Origin: Lewinellaceae bacterium
GTDB taxonomy: Bacteria > Bacteroidota > Bacteroidia > Chitinophagales > Saprospiraceae
Reading direction: 5' to 3'
Assembly: GCA_016716135.1 (NCBI GenBank)
Contig: JADJWX010000009.1
Location: 62,001-126,000 of the forward strand
DNA length: 64,000 nucleotides
This document shows positions 26,647 through 35,180 of the stretch, in pieces; the stretch's first letter is position 1, and each line of letters opens with the position of its first letter. Made by a program: the position numbers and the translations under genes. The notes under the pieces were generated by a model that saw only the letters and a program-made list of their open reading frames with translations, was not told the DNA's origin and did no database searches.

Positions 26647-26687
26647 GCCATTTATTTTTCAGAAAAAAACTTCGTGAATTCAGCGGG

Positions 26688-27545
26688 TTACGCACGCCGG
26701 GCTTTTGCAAAAATGCCGAGCAGGTCGCCGAGCGTTTCCCGTAAATCTTTGCGGTTGACAACCAGGTCAAGAAAGCCACTTTCTAAAAGAAATTCGGCTG
26801 TTTGGAAGCCTTCAGGCAAATCGCGCTTGATGGTTTCGCGAATAACGCGCGGACCGGCAAAGCCGATCAGTGCCTGCGGTTCGGCCATATTTATGTCGCC
26901 AAGCATGGCATAGGATGCCGTAACACCGCCGGTTGTCGGGTCGGTCATTAAAGAAATGTAGGGAAGTTGAGCTTTGGCCAGCAAGGTTAGTTTGGCGCTG
27001 GTTTTGGCCATTTGCATAAGCGAAAATGCACTTTCCATCATTCGGGCGCCACCGGACTTGGAAATAATAAGCAGGGCCGATTTGGTTTTGATCGCCCGGT
27101 CGATAGCCAGGGAAATTTTTTCGCCAACTACCGAGCCCATAGACCCGCCGATAAACCGGAAATCCATACATGCCACCACTAGTTTATGTCCATGAACTTT
27201 ACCTTCAGCAACTGCCATGGCGTCGTTGAGGCCGGTTTTGGCCATGGTATCGGTTATCCGTTGGGAATACTGCTTCAGGTCGGTAAAATTTAAAAAATCC
27301 ACCGAAGCCAAATCATCGAACAGCCGTTTGTGTGCATTTTCATCAAACAAAATTTCAAAATATTCCTGCGAACCAATTTGGCTGTGGTAATCGCATTTAG
27401 GGCATTTGTACCAATTTTCCTGTAATTCCTTAGCCGTACTGGCTTCCTTACAGGATTTGCATTGGAACCATATCCCCTGAGGGACATCCTTTTTGGATTT
27501 CGTAGCGGTTGTAACCCCTTCTTTAAGTCGTTTGAACCAACTCAT
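26688..27545 (-). CDS. accD: Acetyl-CoA carboxylase carboxyltransferase subunit beta
   Basis: The product is 285 residues from the ATG at 27545. The frame extends upstream to 27683, but MSWFKRLKEG is the family's normal start. An N-terminal zinc ribbon with CKSC and CPKC pairs (about residues 28-50) is followed by the crotonase-like carboxyltransferase core. The core has VVACMDFRFIGGSMGSVVGEK, SKSGGARMMES and TDPTTGGVTASYAMLGD. With AccA it transfers carboxyl from biotin to acetyl-CoA in fatty acid synthesis. It is divergent from ccmB, and two TATCTTTG boxes lie upstream. Confidence 0.96.
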   Translation of the reverse strand: MSWFKRLKEGVTTATKSKKDVPQGIWFQCKSCKEASTAKELQENWYKCPKCDYHSQIGSQEYFEILFDENAHKRLFDDLASVDFLNFTDLKQYSQRITDTMAKTGLNDAMAVAEGKVHGHKLVVACMDFRFIGGSMGSVVGEKISLAIDRAIKTKSALLIISKSGGARMMESAFSLMQMAKTSAKLTLLAKAQLPYISLMTDPTTGGVTASYAMLGDINMAEPQALIGFAGPRVIRETIKRDLPEGFQTAEFLLESGFLDLVVNRKDLRETLGDLLGIFAKARRA

Positions 27546-27680
27546 ATGGACTGGTTTGTTAAACAGGAACTCAATCAGACTGGCAGTGTTTTCGGGTATC
27601 TTTATTTGGTGCGTTTCAGCACTGAGGGCCAAAGATAGACAGAGTTCCAAAATTTGGTAAGCATCCTGCCTATCCTGATC

Positions 27681-27712
27681 CAAAGATACTGAAATGGCAG
27701 AGAGGTAGCCAA
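27681..27712 (-). promoter_or_regulatory. Promoter candidate for accD
   Basis: On the minus strand a TTG (27712-27710) precedes TATCTTTG (27688-27681) by 21 bases, the Bacteroidota -33/-7 arrangement. A second TATCTTTG lies nearer the gene at 27637-27630. Confidence 0.5.
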
Positions 27713-27736
27713 CGGACGTTATTTTTTTCCGGCCAA

Positions 27737-27769
27737 TTGCAGTTTGAATTGTACGCTAACCTACCTTTG
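27737..27769 (+). promoter_or_regulatory. Promoter candidate for ccmB
   Basis: A TTG at 27737 and TACCTTTG at 27762-27769 are 22 bases apart. The chosen ccmB ATG is at 27782, so the transcript leader would be very short. This divergent promoter is back to back with that of accD. Confidence 0.5.
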
Positions 27770-27781
27770 CCGGCACTGTTT

Positions 27782-28438
27782 ATGAACTGGAAAAGCCTGT
27801 TTCCACTCCTTCGAAAAGAGTTCATTCTTGAATTCCGGCAGCGCTATGCAATAAGCGGTATTGTGCTGTATGTATTCAGCATGGTATTCGTGGTGTACAT
27901 TGCCTCCATCCGGGTTTCGCCTCCGGTCTGGAATGTGTTGTTTTGGTTGATTGTGTTGTTTGCATCCATCAATGCCGTGGTAAAAAGTTTTGTCCAGGAA
28001 AGCGGCACCCGCCAACTCTACTATTATCAGCTGGCCGACCCGGTGCTGTTGGTGCTCGCCAAAATTTTGTACAACACTTTGTTATTGCTGGTGCTGAGTA
28101 CGTTGGCATTCGGGGCCTATAGCCTGGTGGCCGGCAACCCCGTAAAAGATCATTTTTTATTCGCCCTGGTGGTTTTGCTGGGCAGCATGGGATTTTCCAT
28201 TGCATTCACGTTTATTGCCTCCATTGCCGCCAAAGCCAACAATAGCGCCACCTTGATGGCCATTCTTAGTTTTCCGGTTATACTTCCAATATTGCTGACC
28301 CTGGTACGGCTTTCGTCCATTGCTTTAGGTTTGATCCAGGATACGGCCTACATGCGCGACATCATTAATCTACTGGCTATTGATACCATTTTGATTGCAC
28401 TGACATTTGTCTTATTCCCGTACATTTGGAAGGATTGA
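27782..28438 (+). CDS. ccmB: Heme exporter subunit CcmB
   Basis: The product is 218 residues with about six membrane segments, the CcmB size. It starts MNWKSLFPLLRKEFILEFRQRYA, the CcmB-type amphipathic cytoplasmic start, followed by TM1. The conserved ESGTRQLYYYQLADP region follows TM2. It forms the membrane part of the ABC-type complex that supplies heme for c-type cytochrome maturation. The upstream extension to 27737 overlaps the promoter and is rejected. ccmC follows after 63 bases. Confidence 0.88.
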   Translation: MNWKSLFPLLRKEFILEFRQRYAISGIVLYVFSMVFVVYIASIRVSPPVWNVLFWLIVLFASINAVVKSFVQESGTRQLYYYQLADPVLLVLAKILYNTLLLLVLSTLAFGAYSLVAGNPVKDHFLFALVVLLGSMGFSIAFTFIASIAAKANNSATLMAILSFPVILPILLTLVRLSSIALGLIQDTAYMRDIINLLAIDTILIALTFVLFPYIWKD

Positions 28439-28501
28439 AACAAAACGTGCACGTTTTTGCAAAAAAAAATCATGACGCCAAACCGAATTTGAACAAATAC
28501 T

Positions 28502-29557
28502 ATGTGGTGGAAAGCACTTTCAATAGTTCTGATTATTTATACCATCCTTGCCGGCATGCTCGTACCGCTCAAATCGGGCATTCAACGGACGGAACCTGCC
28601 TTTGCAAAAGCCGGGGCGGATCAAACAATTCGCTTCTACGGGTACAATACTTTCTTTCAGAAAGCCTCCGACACGCCCGTCCGGGTTTGGTTGTATTACG
28701 ATGACCGACATGCCCTGGCCGCGTCGGATTTTCAGGTGCTGAACGACACCATTCTGGAGGCCCGTTTCCGTTTTCCGGGCCAACTGCCTGAAAAAAAGGA
28801 ATCGGTAAGTCTGAATGCCCTGATTGACCACCCGGTTGCCGGGGCAGCGCTATTGCCGGCTGCTGTCTACCTCAGTTCAAATCCGGATTCCACAGGCAAT
28901 ACCGGTTTGGATAGTGCCTGGACGGCCAATCCGGTTGAGCAGTTGCATGTTCAATCGGGCTTTTCGTTTCCATACCAGAATGTAATTTATGAGAGTATCC
29001 GGAACACCTACTTTCACGTACCTATGTGGTTTGTTTTGCTATTTCTCTTCACAGCATCGGTTTGGTATAGTATTCAATATTTACGCAATCCCGAACCCGA
29101 AAACGACCGACGGGCGGCTGCCTTTGCCGAAACCGGCCTGCTGTTTGGCGCCCTGGGTTTGCCCACCGGTATGATATGGGCAAAGTACACCTGGGGGCAG
29201 CCCTGGAGCAATGACATCAAACAGCTGATGACCGCCGTTGCCCTGCTCATTTACCTGGCATATTTCATCCTGCGGCGGTCTTTTGATGAATATGAAAAAG
29301 GTGCGCGACTAGCGGCCGTTTATAATATATTTTCATTTGCCTCCCTGATCCCATTGCTGTACATTGTCCCCCGAATGTTTGCCAGCTTGCATCCGGGAGC
29401 CACCGGCAATCCGGCATTTGGCAGCCAGGATCTGGACAACACCATGCGCGCCGTTTTTTACCCGGCGATTATTGGCTGGACGTTATTCGGCTTTTGGATC
29501 GCTCAATTGCGGATACGGTACCAACGGCTCTACGATAAAGCACTGGGGCTTGACTAG
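28502..29557 (+). CDS. ccmC: Cytochrome c biogenesis protein CcmC/CcsA with a large periplasmic insertion
   Basis: The product is 351 residues, about 100 more than typical CcmC. The core has the heme-handling tryptophan-rich loop GMIWAKYTWGQPWSND, a conserved YFHVPMWF entry segment and six membrane segments. A large non-membrane stretch at about 25-170 after TM1 is rich in turns and should face the periplasm; it accounts for the extra length. CcmC loads heme onto the CcmE chaperone or an equivalent. No ccmE is seen in this cluster. It sits between ccmB and the CcmD-family gene on the same strand. Confidence 0.85.
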   Translation: MWWKALSIVLIIYTILAGMLVPLKSGIQRTEPAFAKAGADQTIRFYGYNTFFQKASDTPVRVWLYYDDRHALAASDFQVLNDTILEARFRFPGQLPEKKESVSLNALIDHPVAGAALLPAAVYLSSNPDSTGNTGLDSAWTANPVEQLHVQSGFSFPYQNVIYESIRNTYFHVPMWFVLLFLFTASVWYSIQYLRNPEPENDRRAAAFAETGLLFGALGLPTGMIWAKYTWGQPWSNDIKQLMTAVALLIYLAYFILRRSFDEYEKGARLAAVYNIFSFASLIPLLYIVPRMFASLHPGATGNPAFGSQDLDNTMRAVFYPAIIGWTLFGFWIAQLRIRYQRLYDKALGLD

Positions 29558-29605
29558 TTTTTCCCAATAAACTGGAATGTTCAACACCGTTACGACGACC
29601 GAAAC

Positions 29606-29827
29606 ATGAAAATTTATCACAGCCGAATAATTATTACATTCATTTTATTGCTGGCAATATCTTTGCCCGCCGTTTATGCTGAAGGCAACCGCGATTTCAT
29701 GCGAGAAACCGGAAAAATCAATGTAGTGGTAGCCGTTATATTATTGATTTTCCTGGGAATTGTCTGGTATCTCATTCGCCTTGAGCGAAAGCTAACCAAA
29801 TTAGAGCACCAAACAAAAGACGATTAA
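29606..29827 (+). CDS. CcmD-family small membrane protein
   Basis: The product is 73 residues. A signal-peptide-like N-terminal hydrophobic segment (about 7-24) is followed by one TM (about 41-60) and a charged C-terminal tail beginning RLERKLTKLE, the CcmD-like pattern. It follows ccmC by 48 bases. Its stop codon TAA shares a base with the ATG of the glutamate dehydrogenase gene, so the ccm cluster is transcriptionally, and probably translationally, joined to that gene. Length and position agree with CcmD, but similarity within such small proteins is limited. Confidence 0.75.
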   Translation: MKIYHSRIIITFILLLAISLPAVYAEGNRDFMRETGKINVVVAVILLIFLGIVWYLIRLERKLTKLEHQTKDD

Positions 29828-31242
29828 TGAGTGCAAAAATCAGTTTCTTCAAAAGCGTAGAACAATACGTTGACAAAGCCGCCAGCTATACCGATATACC
29901 GCGTGGACTGGTCGAGCAAATCCGGGTATGCAACCTTGTACTTCAAATCCGCTTTCCGATTCGGGTAGGCGACGACTACCAGGTAATTGAAGCATACCGC
30001 GTTCAGCATAGTCACCACCGGCTTCCGACCAAAGGCGGAATTCGCTATGCCGAATCTGTTGATCAGGATGAAGTGATGGCACTGGCCTCCCTGATGACCT
30101 ACAAATGTGCCCTGGTAGACGTCCCGTTTGGCGGCGCCAAAGGAGGCATCCGGATCAACCCCGCAAATTACACCGTTGAACAATTGCAAAATATCACGCG
30201 TCGGTATACCACGGAGCTGATCAAGAAAAACTTTATCGGCCCGGGTATTGACGTCCCTGCCCCGGACTATGGCACTGGCCCACGTGAAATGGCCTGGATT
30301 CTCGACACCTACCAGGCTTTCCGGCATGGCGAAATCGACTCCATTGGCTGTGTCACCGGCAAACCGGTAACGCAAAATGGTATTCGCGGGCGTGCCGAAG
30401 CTACCGGCAGAGGGGTGTTTTACGGTATCCGGGAATGTATGTCGCATGCGGATGACATGAAAAAACTCGGACTTTCGCCGGGTATCGCAGGCAAAACAAT
30501 CGTGGTGCAGGGGCTCGGAAATGTTGGTTATAATGCCGCCATTATCAGCCAACTGGAAGGCGATGCTAAAATAATCGGTATTGCCGAACGCGAAGGATCG
30601 ATCCATGATCCCAAAGGCATCGACATAGACAAACTGATGGCATTCCGGAAAGAAACGGGTTCGATCATTGGCTACCCGGGTTCCACCCACATCGGCGGGC
30701 CATCCGCAGCACTGGAGCTGGAATGCGATATTTTGATTCCCGCGGCTTTGGAAAATCAGATTACGATCGACAATGCCGAACGGATCAAAGCAAAAATCAT
30801 AGCCGAAGCAGCCAATGGACCGATCACTGCCTATGCCGACCCCATTCTGTTAAAAAAAGGCATACTGATCCTTCCCGATTTTTACATCAATGCTGGCGGG
30901 GTAACCGTATCTTATTTTGAATGGTTGAAAAACCTGTCGCACCACCGTTTTGGCCGTATACAAAACCGCTTTCAACACAATGCCTTTGAAGGCATACTCA
31001 ACAAAGTGGAGGAAATGACGGGCAAACAAATCACCAAGCGCGACCGCGACTTCCTGACTCGTGGCGGAACCGAACTCGAACTGGTCAACTCCGGCCTGGA
31101 AGATACCATGATCACTTCCTACCAACAAATCCGGGAAACCTTTTTACAAAACAACAAGATTCCGGATATCCGTACTGCAGCATTTGTAAGTTCGATGAAC
31201 AAAATTGCAAGCGACTATATTTCGATGGGCATTTTCCCTTAA
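29827..31242 (+). CDS. Glutamate dehydrogenase (Glu/Leu/Phe/Val dehydrogenase family)
   Basis: The product is 471 residues. The substrate domain includes THHRLPTKGGIRYAESVDQDEV-type spacing and KCALVDVPFGGAKGGIRINP, with the catalytic lysine. The Rossmann domain has GLGNVGYNAA. It deaminates glutamate to 2-oxoglutarate and ammonia or the reverse. NAD(P) preference is not certain from the motif alone. The ATG overlaps the CcmD stop by one base. A nested hairpin at 31266-31326 ends the transcript, and an Lrp-type regulator follows, a common neighbour for amino-acid dehydrogenases. Confidence 0.9.
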   Translation: MSAKISFFKSVEQYVDKAASYTDIPRGLVEQIRVCNLVLQIRFPIRVGDDYQVIEAYRVQHSHHRLPTKGGIRYAESVDQDEVMALASLMTYKCALVDVPFGGAKGGIRINPANYTVEQLQNITRRYTTELIKKNFIGPGIDVPAPDYGTGPREMAWILDTYQAFRHGEIDSIGCVTGKPVTQNGIRGRAEATGRGVFYGIRECMSHADDMKKLGLSPGIAGKTIVVQGLGNVGYNAAIISQLEGDAKIIGIAEREGSIHDPKGIDIDKLMAFRKETGSIIGYPGSTHIGGPSAALELECDILIPAALENQITIDNAERIKAKIIAEAANGPITAYADPILLKKGILILPDFYINAGGVTVSYFEWLKNLSHHRFGRIQNRFQHNAFEGILNKVEEMTGKQITKRDRDFLTRGGTELELVNSGLEDTMITSYQQIRETFLQNNKIPDIRTAAFVSSMNKIASDYISMGIFP

Positions 31243-31265
31243 CGGAAAGAAGAAATACAGGCAAC

Positions 31266-31331
31266 AAGGCTGAATCAACAGAATTTGTTTGGCAGAATTT
31301 TCTGCCCACCCTGTTGGTTCAGCCTTTTTTC
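31266..31331 (+). terminator. Nested terminator after glutamate dehydrogenase
   Basis: A sixteen-base outer stem (31266-31281 with 31311-31326) encloses a smaller hairpin (GGCAGAA/TTCTGCC, 31291-31306) and ends in a T6 tract. Confidence 0.8.
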
Positions 31332-31473
31332 ATTTCTACATCCAAACAAGCGTTTTTCAGCAAATTTTTTTTTGCAAGCGGGATAAAAAAGCGCTGAACA
31401 AACAAATATTATCACATTCACTCCAGAAAATCGCCGCATTTTCAAAATTTACAAAGGCTTTTTTAAAAATTTC
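31332..31473. other. AT-rich gene-free stretch before the lrp promoter
   Basis: Between the terminator and the lrp promoter lies A/T-rich sequence with several T-runs and GCAAGCG-like words. No gene, tRNA or RNA structure could be supported here. Confidence 0.4.
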
Positions 31474-31504
31474 TTGCACATAATTTTTTGTCACAGTACC
31501 TTTG
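31474..31504 (+). promoter_or_regulatory. Promoter of the Lrp/AsnC-family gene
   Basis: A TTG at 31474 and a perfect TACCTTTG at 31497-31504, with 20 bases between them, match the Bacteroidota -33/-7 pattern. The ATG lies 46 bases downstream. Confidence 0.7.
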
Positions 31505-31550
31505 TGGAACATTTAAGCATCAAAATAAAATTTCATAACGCCTTAGCATT

Positions 31551-32030
31551 ATGTCGGAGAAATTAGATAAAATAGACTTGAAAATCCTGAAAATCCTGCA
31601 GGAAAACAGCAAGATCACCAACCTCGATCTGTCGAAAAAAATTGGCCTCTCCCCTGCCCCAACGCTGGAGCGTGTAAAGAAACTGGAACAAAGCGATATA
31701 ATTCAAAGCTACCATGCCCAGGTGAATCCACAAATGATGGGTCTGAATGTAAAAACATTCGTTTTGGTATCGCTTGCATGGAAGCGGGAAAATGCCCTGA
31801 ACAACTTCCTGGAAAAAATCACCCAGATCGACGAAATTACGGAATGTTACATCATCACGGGTGAAGCCGACTTTTTGATGAAAATTGTGTGCCGGGATAT
31901 CCCAACATACGAACAGCTGCTGTTCAAAACCCTTAGCCAAATTGAAGAAATTGAACGCCTGAAAACCCTTATGACCTTATCAACCGTGAAGGATTCTAAA
32001 ATTCTGCCGTATAACTACGACGAAAAATAA
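31551..32030 (+). CDS. Lrp/AsnC-family transcriptional regulator
   Basis: The product is 159 residues. An N-terminal helix-turn-helix (about 8-60) contains DLKILKILQENSKITNLDLSKKIGLS. A C-terminal RAM/AsnC ligand domain (about 72-150) contains ITECYIITGEADFLMKIVC and ends EEIERLKTLMTLSTVKDS. Lrp-type regulators respond to amino acids. Its position right after glutamate dehydrogenase makes that gene a plausible target, which is an inference from neighbourhood. Confidence 0.92.
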   Translation: MSEKLDKIDLKILKILQENSKITNLDLSKKIGLSPAPTLERVKKLEQSDIIQSYHAQVNPQMMGLNVKTFVLVSLAWKRENALNNFLEKITQIDEITECYIITGEADFLMKIVCRDIPTYEQLLFKTLSQIEEIERLKTLMTLSTVKDSKILPYNYDEK

Positions 32031-32055
32031 ACCTACATTTTGCCTGTATTAAAGG

Positions 32056-32100
32056 ACAAGCCCCTGGAGTCTCACAGATTCCAGGGGCTTGTGTATTTTT
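32056..32100. terminator. Bidirectional terminator between lrp and pfkA
   Basis: Thirteen-base arms (32056-32068 and 32080-32092) pair perfectly around an 11-base loop and are followed by a T6 tract on the plus strand. The flanking genes converge. Confidence 0.8.
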
Positions 32101-32117
32101 TAAATGCCGTTGGGATG

Positions 32118-33104
32118 TTATTGAGCAAGAATATGCGCCATGCGCAACAAATCTTTATTAAAGGGTTTAGTTTTAGAAATTGCTTCTTTAAACGGCGTGT
32201 ATTGGGTGTTGTTATTTTTTATGCCTACCATAATTCCCCTGTTCCCCTGGAGCAAAGCCTCCACCGCGCTAAAGCCCAAAATACTGGATAATACCCGGTC
32301 AAAGGAAGAAGGTGAACCGCCACGTTGCAGGTGTCCGATGACCGTAACTTTTATATCATCGAACACATCAACCTGGTCTTCTACATGCTTTGCGATATCG
32401 TATACGGTCCCCATACGATTCCCTTCCGCCACAATGACGATGCTAAACAGTTTAGCACGCCTGGCACCACGTTTCAGCAGTTTGATCAAATCGCTGATAT
32501 CGGATTCCTCCTCCGGGATGAGCACGCCGCCTGCGCCGCCGGAAATAGCCGTGTGCAAAGCAATATATCCGGAATGCCGGCCCATAACTTCAACAAAAAA
32601 CAGCCGGTTGTGGGAATCGGCTGTATCGCGAATTTTGTCGACAGCCTGAACAGCCGTATTCACGGCGGTGTCGAAGCCGATGGTGAAATCGGTCCCAAAC
32701 AGATCATTATCGATCGTACCGGGAATGCCGACAATCGGTATTTCCGGAAATTCCTTGGAAAAGTGTAGTGCACCGGTGAAGGTCCCGTTACCGCCGATAG
32801 CAACCAGGGCATCGATATCGTTATAAATCAGATTTTCATGGGCTTGCTTACGCCCTTCCGGTGTCAGAAATCGTTGGCTACGGGCTGTTTTCAGTATCGT
32901 ACCACCACGATGAATAATATTGCTGACATCAGTGGTTTCAAGACGTTTGATATTTCCATCAATCATTCCTTCATATCCACGGAGGATACCGTAAACATGC
33001 AAATCGTTATTCAGTGCATTGCGCACCACGGCGCGAATGGCTGCATTCATCCCGGGTGCATCACCGCCGGATGTAAATACTGCTATACGTTTTATTTCTT
33101 TCAT
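32118..33104 (-). CDS. pfkA: ATP-dependent 6-phosphofructokinase
   Basis: The product is 328 residues. Active-site motifs are TSGGDAPGMNAAIRAVVR, GGNGTFTGALHF, PGTIDND with the catalytic aspartate, and MGRHSGYIAL. It phosphorylates fructose-6-phosphate in glycolysis. The glycine in GNGTF instead of GDGS is the kind of variation seen in Bacteroidota PfkA and could affect ATP versus pyrophosphate preference. That is not decidable here. The broken BadF-type kinase lies 21 bases upstream on the same strand, suggesting one transcript. Confidence 0.95.
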   Translation of the reverse strand: MKEIKRIAVFTSGGDAPGMNAAIRAVVRNALNNDLHVYGILRGYEGMIDGNIKRLETTDVSNIIHRGGTILKTARSQRFLTPEGRKQAHENLIYNDIDALVAIGGNGTFTGALHFSKEFPEIPIVGIPGTIDNDLFGTDFTIGFDTAVNTAVQAVDKIRDTADSHNRLFFVEVMGRHSGYIALHTAISGGAGGVLIPEEESDISDLIKLLKRGARRAKLFSIVIVAEGNRMGTVYDIAKHVEDQVDVFDDIKVTVIGHLQRGGSPSSFDRVLSSILGFSAVEALLQGNRGIMVGIKNNNTQYTPFKEAISKTKPFNKDLLRMAHILAQ

Positions 33105-33125
33105 ATGTGGCTTAAATATTAAAAC

Positions 33126-33981
33126 TTATTCCGAAATGCGCATGGGCCCTACATGAAATTCTGCCAGCGCATAAATCGGCTTACGAAGAATCTCGCCCAC
33201 GTGCAGGTTGCGCGCGCTCAGACAGGCTGAAAGGATATCCTGGAAATGATAGGCAATTGAGCCTACAAAATGTACCGGAACCTGCTGGTACCCGGTATAT
33301 TTTCCAACGTGCCGATCCAGAAATTCATTAAAAGAATTTGTTACCATTTTTTGAATCAACGGATGCTGCAAATGCTTACCCAAGAACTGTGTAAACGATG
33401 CCAAATAGGCATTTGCCCCTTTTTCATAAATACGGTTTTTAATTGCCGAAGCGCCTTCCGGATAATCGGCAACAAAGGCAGCATTCAAATCTGCAGGAAG
33501 TTCGCGATAGTACCAGGCCCGAAGCAATGCTTTCCCCAAATGGGTGCCGCTCCCTTCATCACCAATCAACCAACCTAAAGAAGGAACATTATCCAAAATT
33601 TTACTGCCGTCATAGTAACAACTGTTCGATCCAGTACCCAAAATGCAGGCGATTCCTGCACTATGCTTGCATGTGGCACGCGCTGCAGCAAGCAAATCGT
33701 GCTCAACATTAATGGCCGACTTGGGGAAAATCCGGCGCAGCGCAGCAATAACAATCTCAGCCCGGCTGCTATCATGGATGCCAGTACCATAAAACCAAAC
33801 CTGCTCGACGGCATTGGCCTCAACCTTTGAAACAAGCTGGGGTTTTTAGGATTTTTTCAATGTCGTCACTGGACTGAAAAAACGGGTTAAACCCCGTTGT
33901 GTTTTCCAGTTGCTGGTCCCGGCCGCCATGAATTAATAGCCAGTCACTTTTTGTTGATCCACAATCTGCAATTATTACCAT
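33126..33981 (-). pseudogene. BadF/BadG-type sugar kinase (N-acetylglucosamine kinase-like), frameshifted
   Basis: The N-terminal part starts at ATG 33981 (VIIADCGSTKSDWLLIHGG, the phosphate-binding loop of the ASKHA fold), runs 53 residues and stops at 33820. The rest continues in another frame: QLVSKVEANAVEQVWFYGTG, then GIACILGTGSNSCYYDG and GWLIGDEGSGTHLGKALL, to the stop at 33126. The join is at the GGGG-TTTTT tract 33839-33847, where removing one base restores a continuous protein of about 284 residues. All conserved ATP and substrate motifs are retained, so a single-base error or recent lesion is likely. Members phosphorylate N-acetylglucosamine or related sugars. pfkA follows in the same orientation. 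Confidence 0.85.
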
Positions 33982-34030
33982 GAGCGGAATTTGCTATTAC
34001 TGTAAATAGTACACGAAGTTTGAAATGGTG

Positions 34031-34038
34031 CAAAAATA
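34031..34038 (-). promoter_or_regulatory. Candidate -7 box for the BadF-type kinase / pfkA unit
   Basis: On the minus strand this reads TATTTTTG, matching TAnnTTTG, about 49 bases upstream of the kinase ATG. Confidence 0.4.
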
Positions 34039-34111
34039 GAGTTTTCCATGACATACAGTTCGCAGGCCGGGAAAACTTTTAAACACATTAATTTTTACAA
34101 AACATTTTTTC

Positions 34112-34142
34112 TTGACTTTAATAAACTTTTTGTTTTACTTTG
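34112..34142 (+). promoter_or_regulatory. Candidate promoter of the glucosaminidase gene
   Basis: TTGACT at 34112 is followed, 20 bases after its TTG, by TTACTTTG (34135-34142), one base off TAnnTTTG. The start codon lies 44 bases downstream. Confidence 0.4.
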
Positions 34143-34186
34143 TGGCGCATTCCATTTTTTCAGTCCCTCACTAAAATTTTTATGCC

Positions 34187-35017
34187 ATGGCACGTAACTA
34201 TTACCACCATTCGGCAATGAACAGCAAATCCGGAGTTACCACACCCAAAGTCGATCTTCTCCAAGAATCTGTATTGTGGAAGTGCATTATTCTTGCCGCA
34301 CTTACCTATATGGTATGGAGTGACAAACTTTCCATTGTACTCGACTTTAACCCACCAGTTTCACAGGAAAAAACCATCATTCAAGGCAGTGAAAAGGTCA
34401 AAGCATCTTTGTTTACCCAACAAGATCGACCATCCCGGCCGGAGCGAAAGTCGGCAGTATATTCGGGCCTTGTATTGCCGTCTAAAGCCAAAGGACTCGG
34501 TGTATTTGTCATGGATCCAGGTTTCGCCGAGCGCAATGCGATTGACCCGGCAGTACGTACAGCGGCAATCAGCCAATGTCGGGATTATGTAGCGCGTTTT
34601 GCCCCGGTCGCGGTTGCGGAAATGCAAAAGTTTGGGATTCCGGCCAGTATCATTCTAGCTCAGGGCCTCCTCGAAAGTAATGCCGGTAGCAGCAACCTTG
34701 CTCAAAACACCAACAATCATTTCGGGATCAAATGCTTTTCAAACCGCTGCAAAAAAGGGCACTGTATCAATTTTGCCGACGAGTCGCACAAGGACTTCTT
34801 TGTTCGGTATGAAAATGTGTGGAGCAGTTACCGCAGTCACAGCAAATTTTTGAAAAACAGCAGACGCTATTCACATCTGTTCAAACTCGCTTCAACAGAC
34901 TACCGGGGCTGGGCAAATGGTTTGGCAAAAGCCGGGTATGCGACGGATAAAAATTATGCTGAAAAGTTGCTTGCGCTCATCCAGAACCTCCATCTGTACA
35001 AATATGACAACCAATAG
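34187..35017 (+). CDS. Glucosaminidase-domain peptidoglycan hydrolase
   Basis: The product is 276 residues. A basic N-terminus is followed by one hydrophobic segment (about 29-44, CIILAALTYMVW), which looks like a membrane anchor. A linker (about 50-125) leads to the glucosaminidase domain (about 135-270). That domain has GIPASIILAQGLLESNAGSS, with the catalytic glutamate, NNHFGIKCF and a SYRSHSKFLKNSRRYSHLF stretch. The family cleaves the glycan backbone of peptidoglycan, as in FlgJ-type and endo-beta-N-acetylglucosaminidase autolysins. It is monocistronic and ends at a strong hairpin shared with secG. Confidence 0.88.
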   Translation: MARNYYHHSAMNSKSGVTTPKVDLLQESVLWKCIILAALTYMVWSDKLSIVLDFNPPVSQEKTIIQGSEKVKASLFTQQDRPSRPERKSAVYSGLVLPSKAKGLGVFVMDPGFAERNAIDPAVRTAAISQCRDYVARFAPVAVAEMQKFGIPASIILAQGLLESNAGSSNLAQNTNNHFGIKCFSNRCKKGHCINFADESHKDFFVRYENVWSSYRSHSKFLKNSRRYSHLFKLASTDYRGWANGLAKAGYATDKNYAEKLLALIQNLHLYKYDNQ

Positions 35018-35125
35018 CCCTTGTTGGAAAAAACGCTGATCAGCCAGTGTGTTGGCGTTTTCCTGCCGGGTAAAAAATCGCCCTCGGTTTTGTCTCAGGC
35101 GGTTCCGCCTTTCCTGCTCTAAACA

Positions 35126-35168
35126 AAAAAAGCCCTTCTCCTTAGGTAGCTCTGGAGAAGGGCTTTTT
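35126..35168. terminator. Bidirectional terminator between glucosaminidase gene and secG
   Basis: Near-perfect arms (35126-35141 and 35154-35167, AAAAAGCCCTTCTCC with its complement) flank a 12-base loop, with A/T tracts on both sides. It fits both converging genes. Confidence 0.85.
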
Positions 35169-35180
35169 AATCGGGTATTT

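Noticed and set aside
29824..30690. A 288-residue minus-strand frame opposite glutamate dehydrogenase
   Set aside because: The plus strand has clear catalytic motifs. The antisense frame is a codon-usage shadow.
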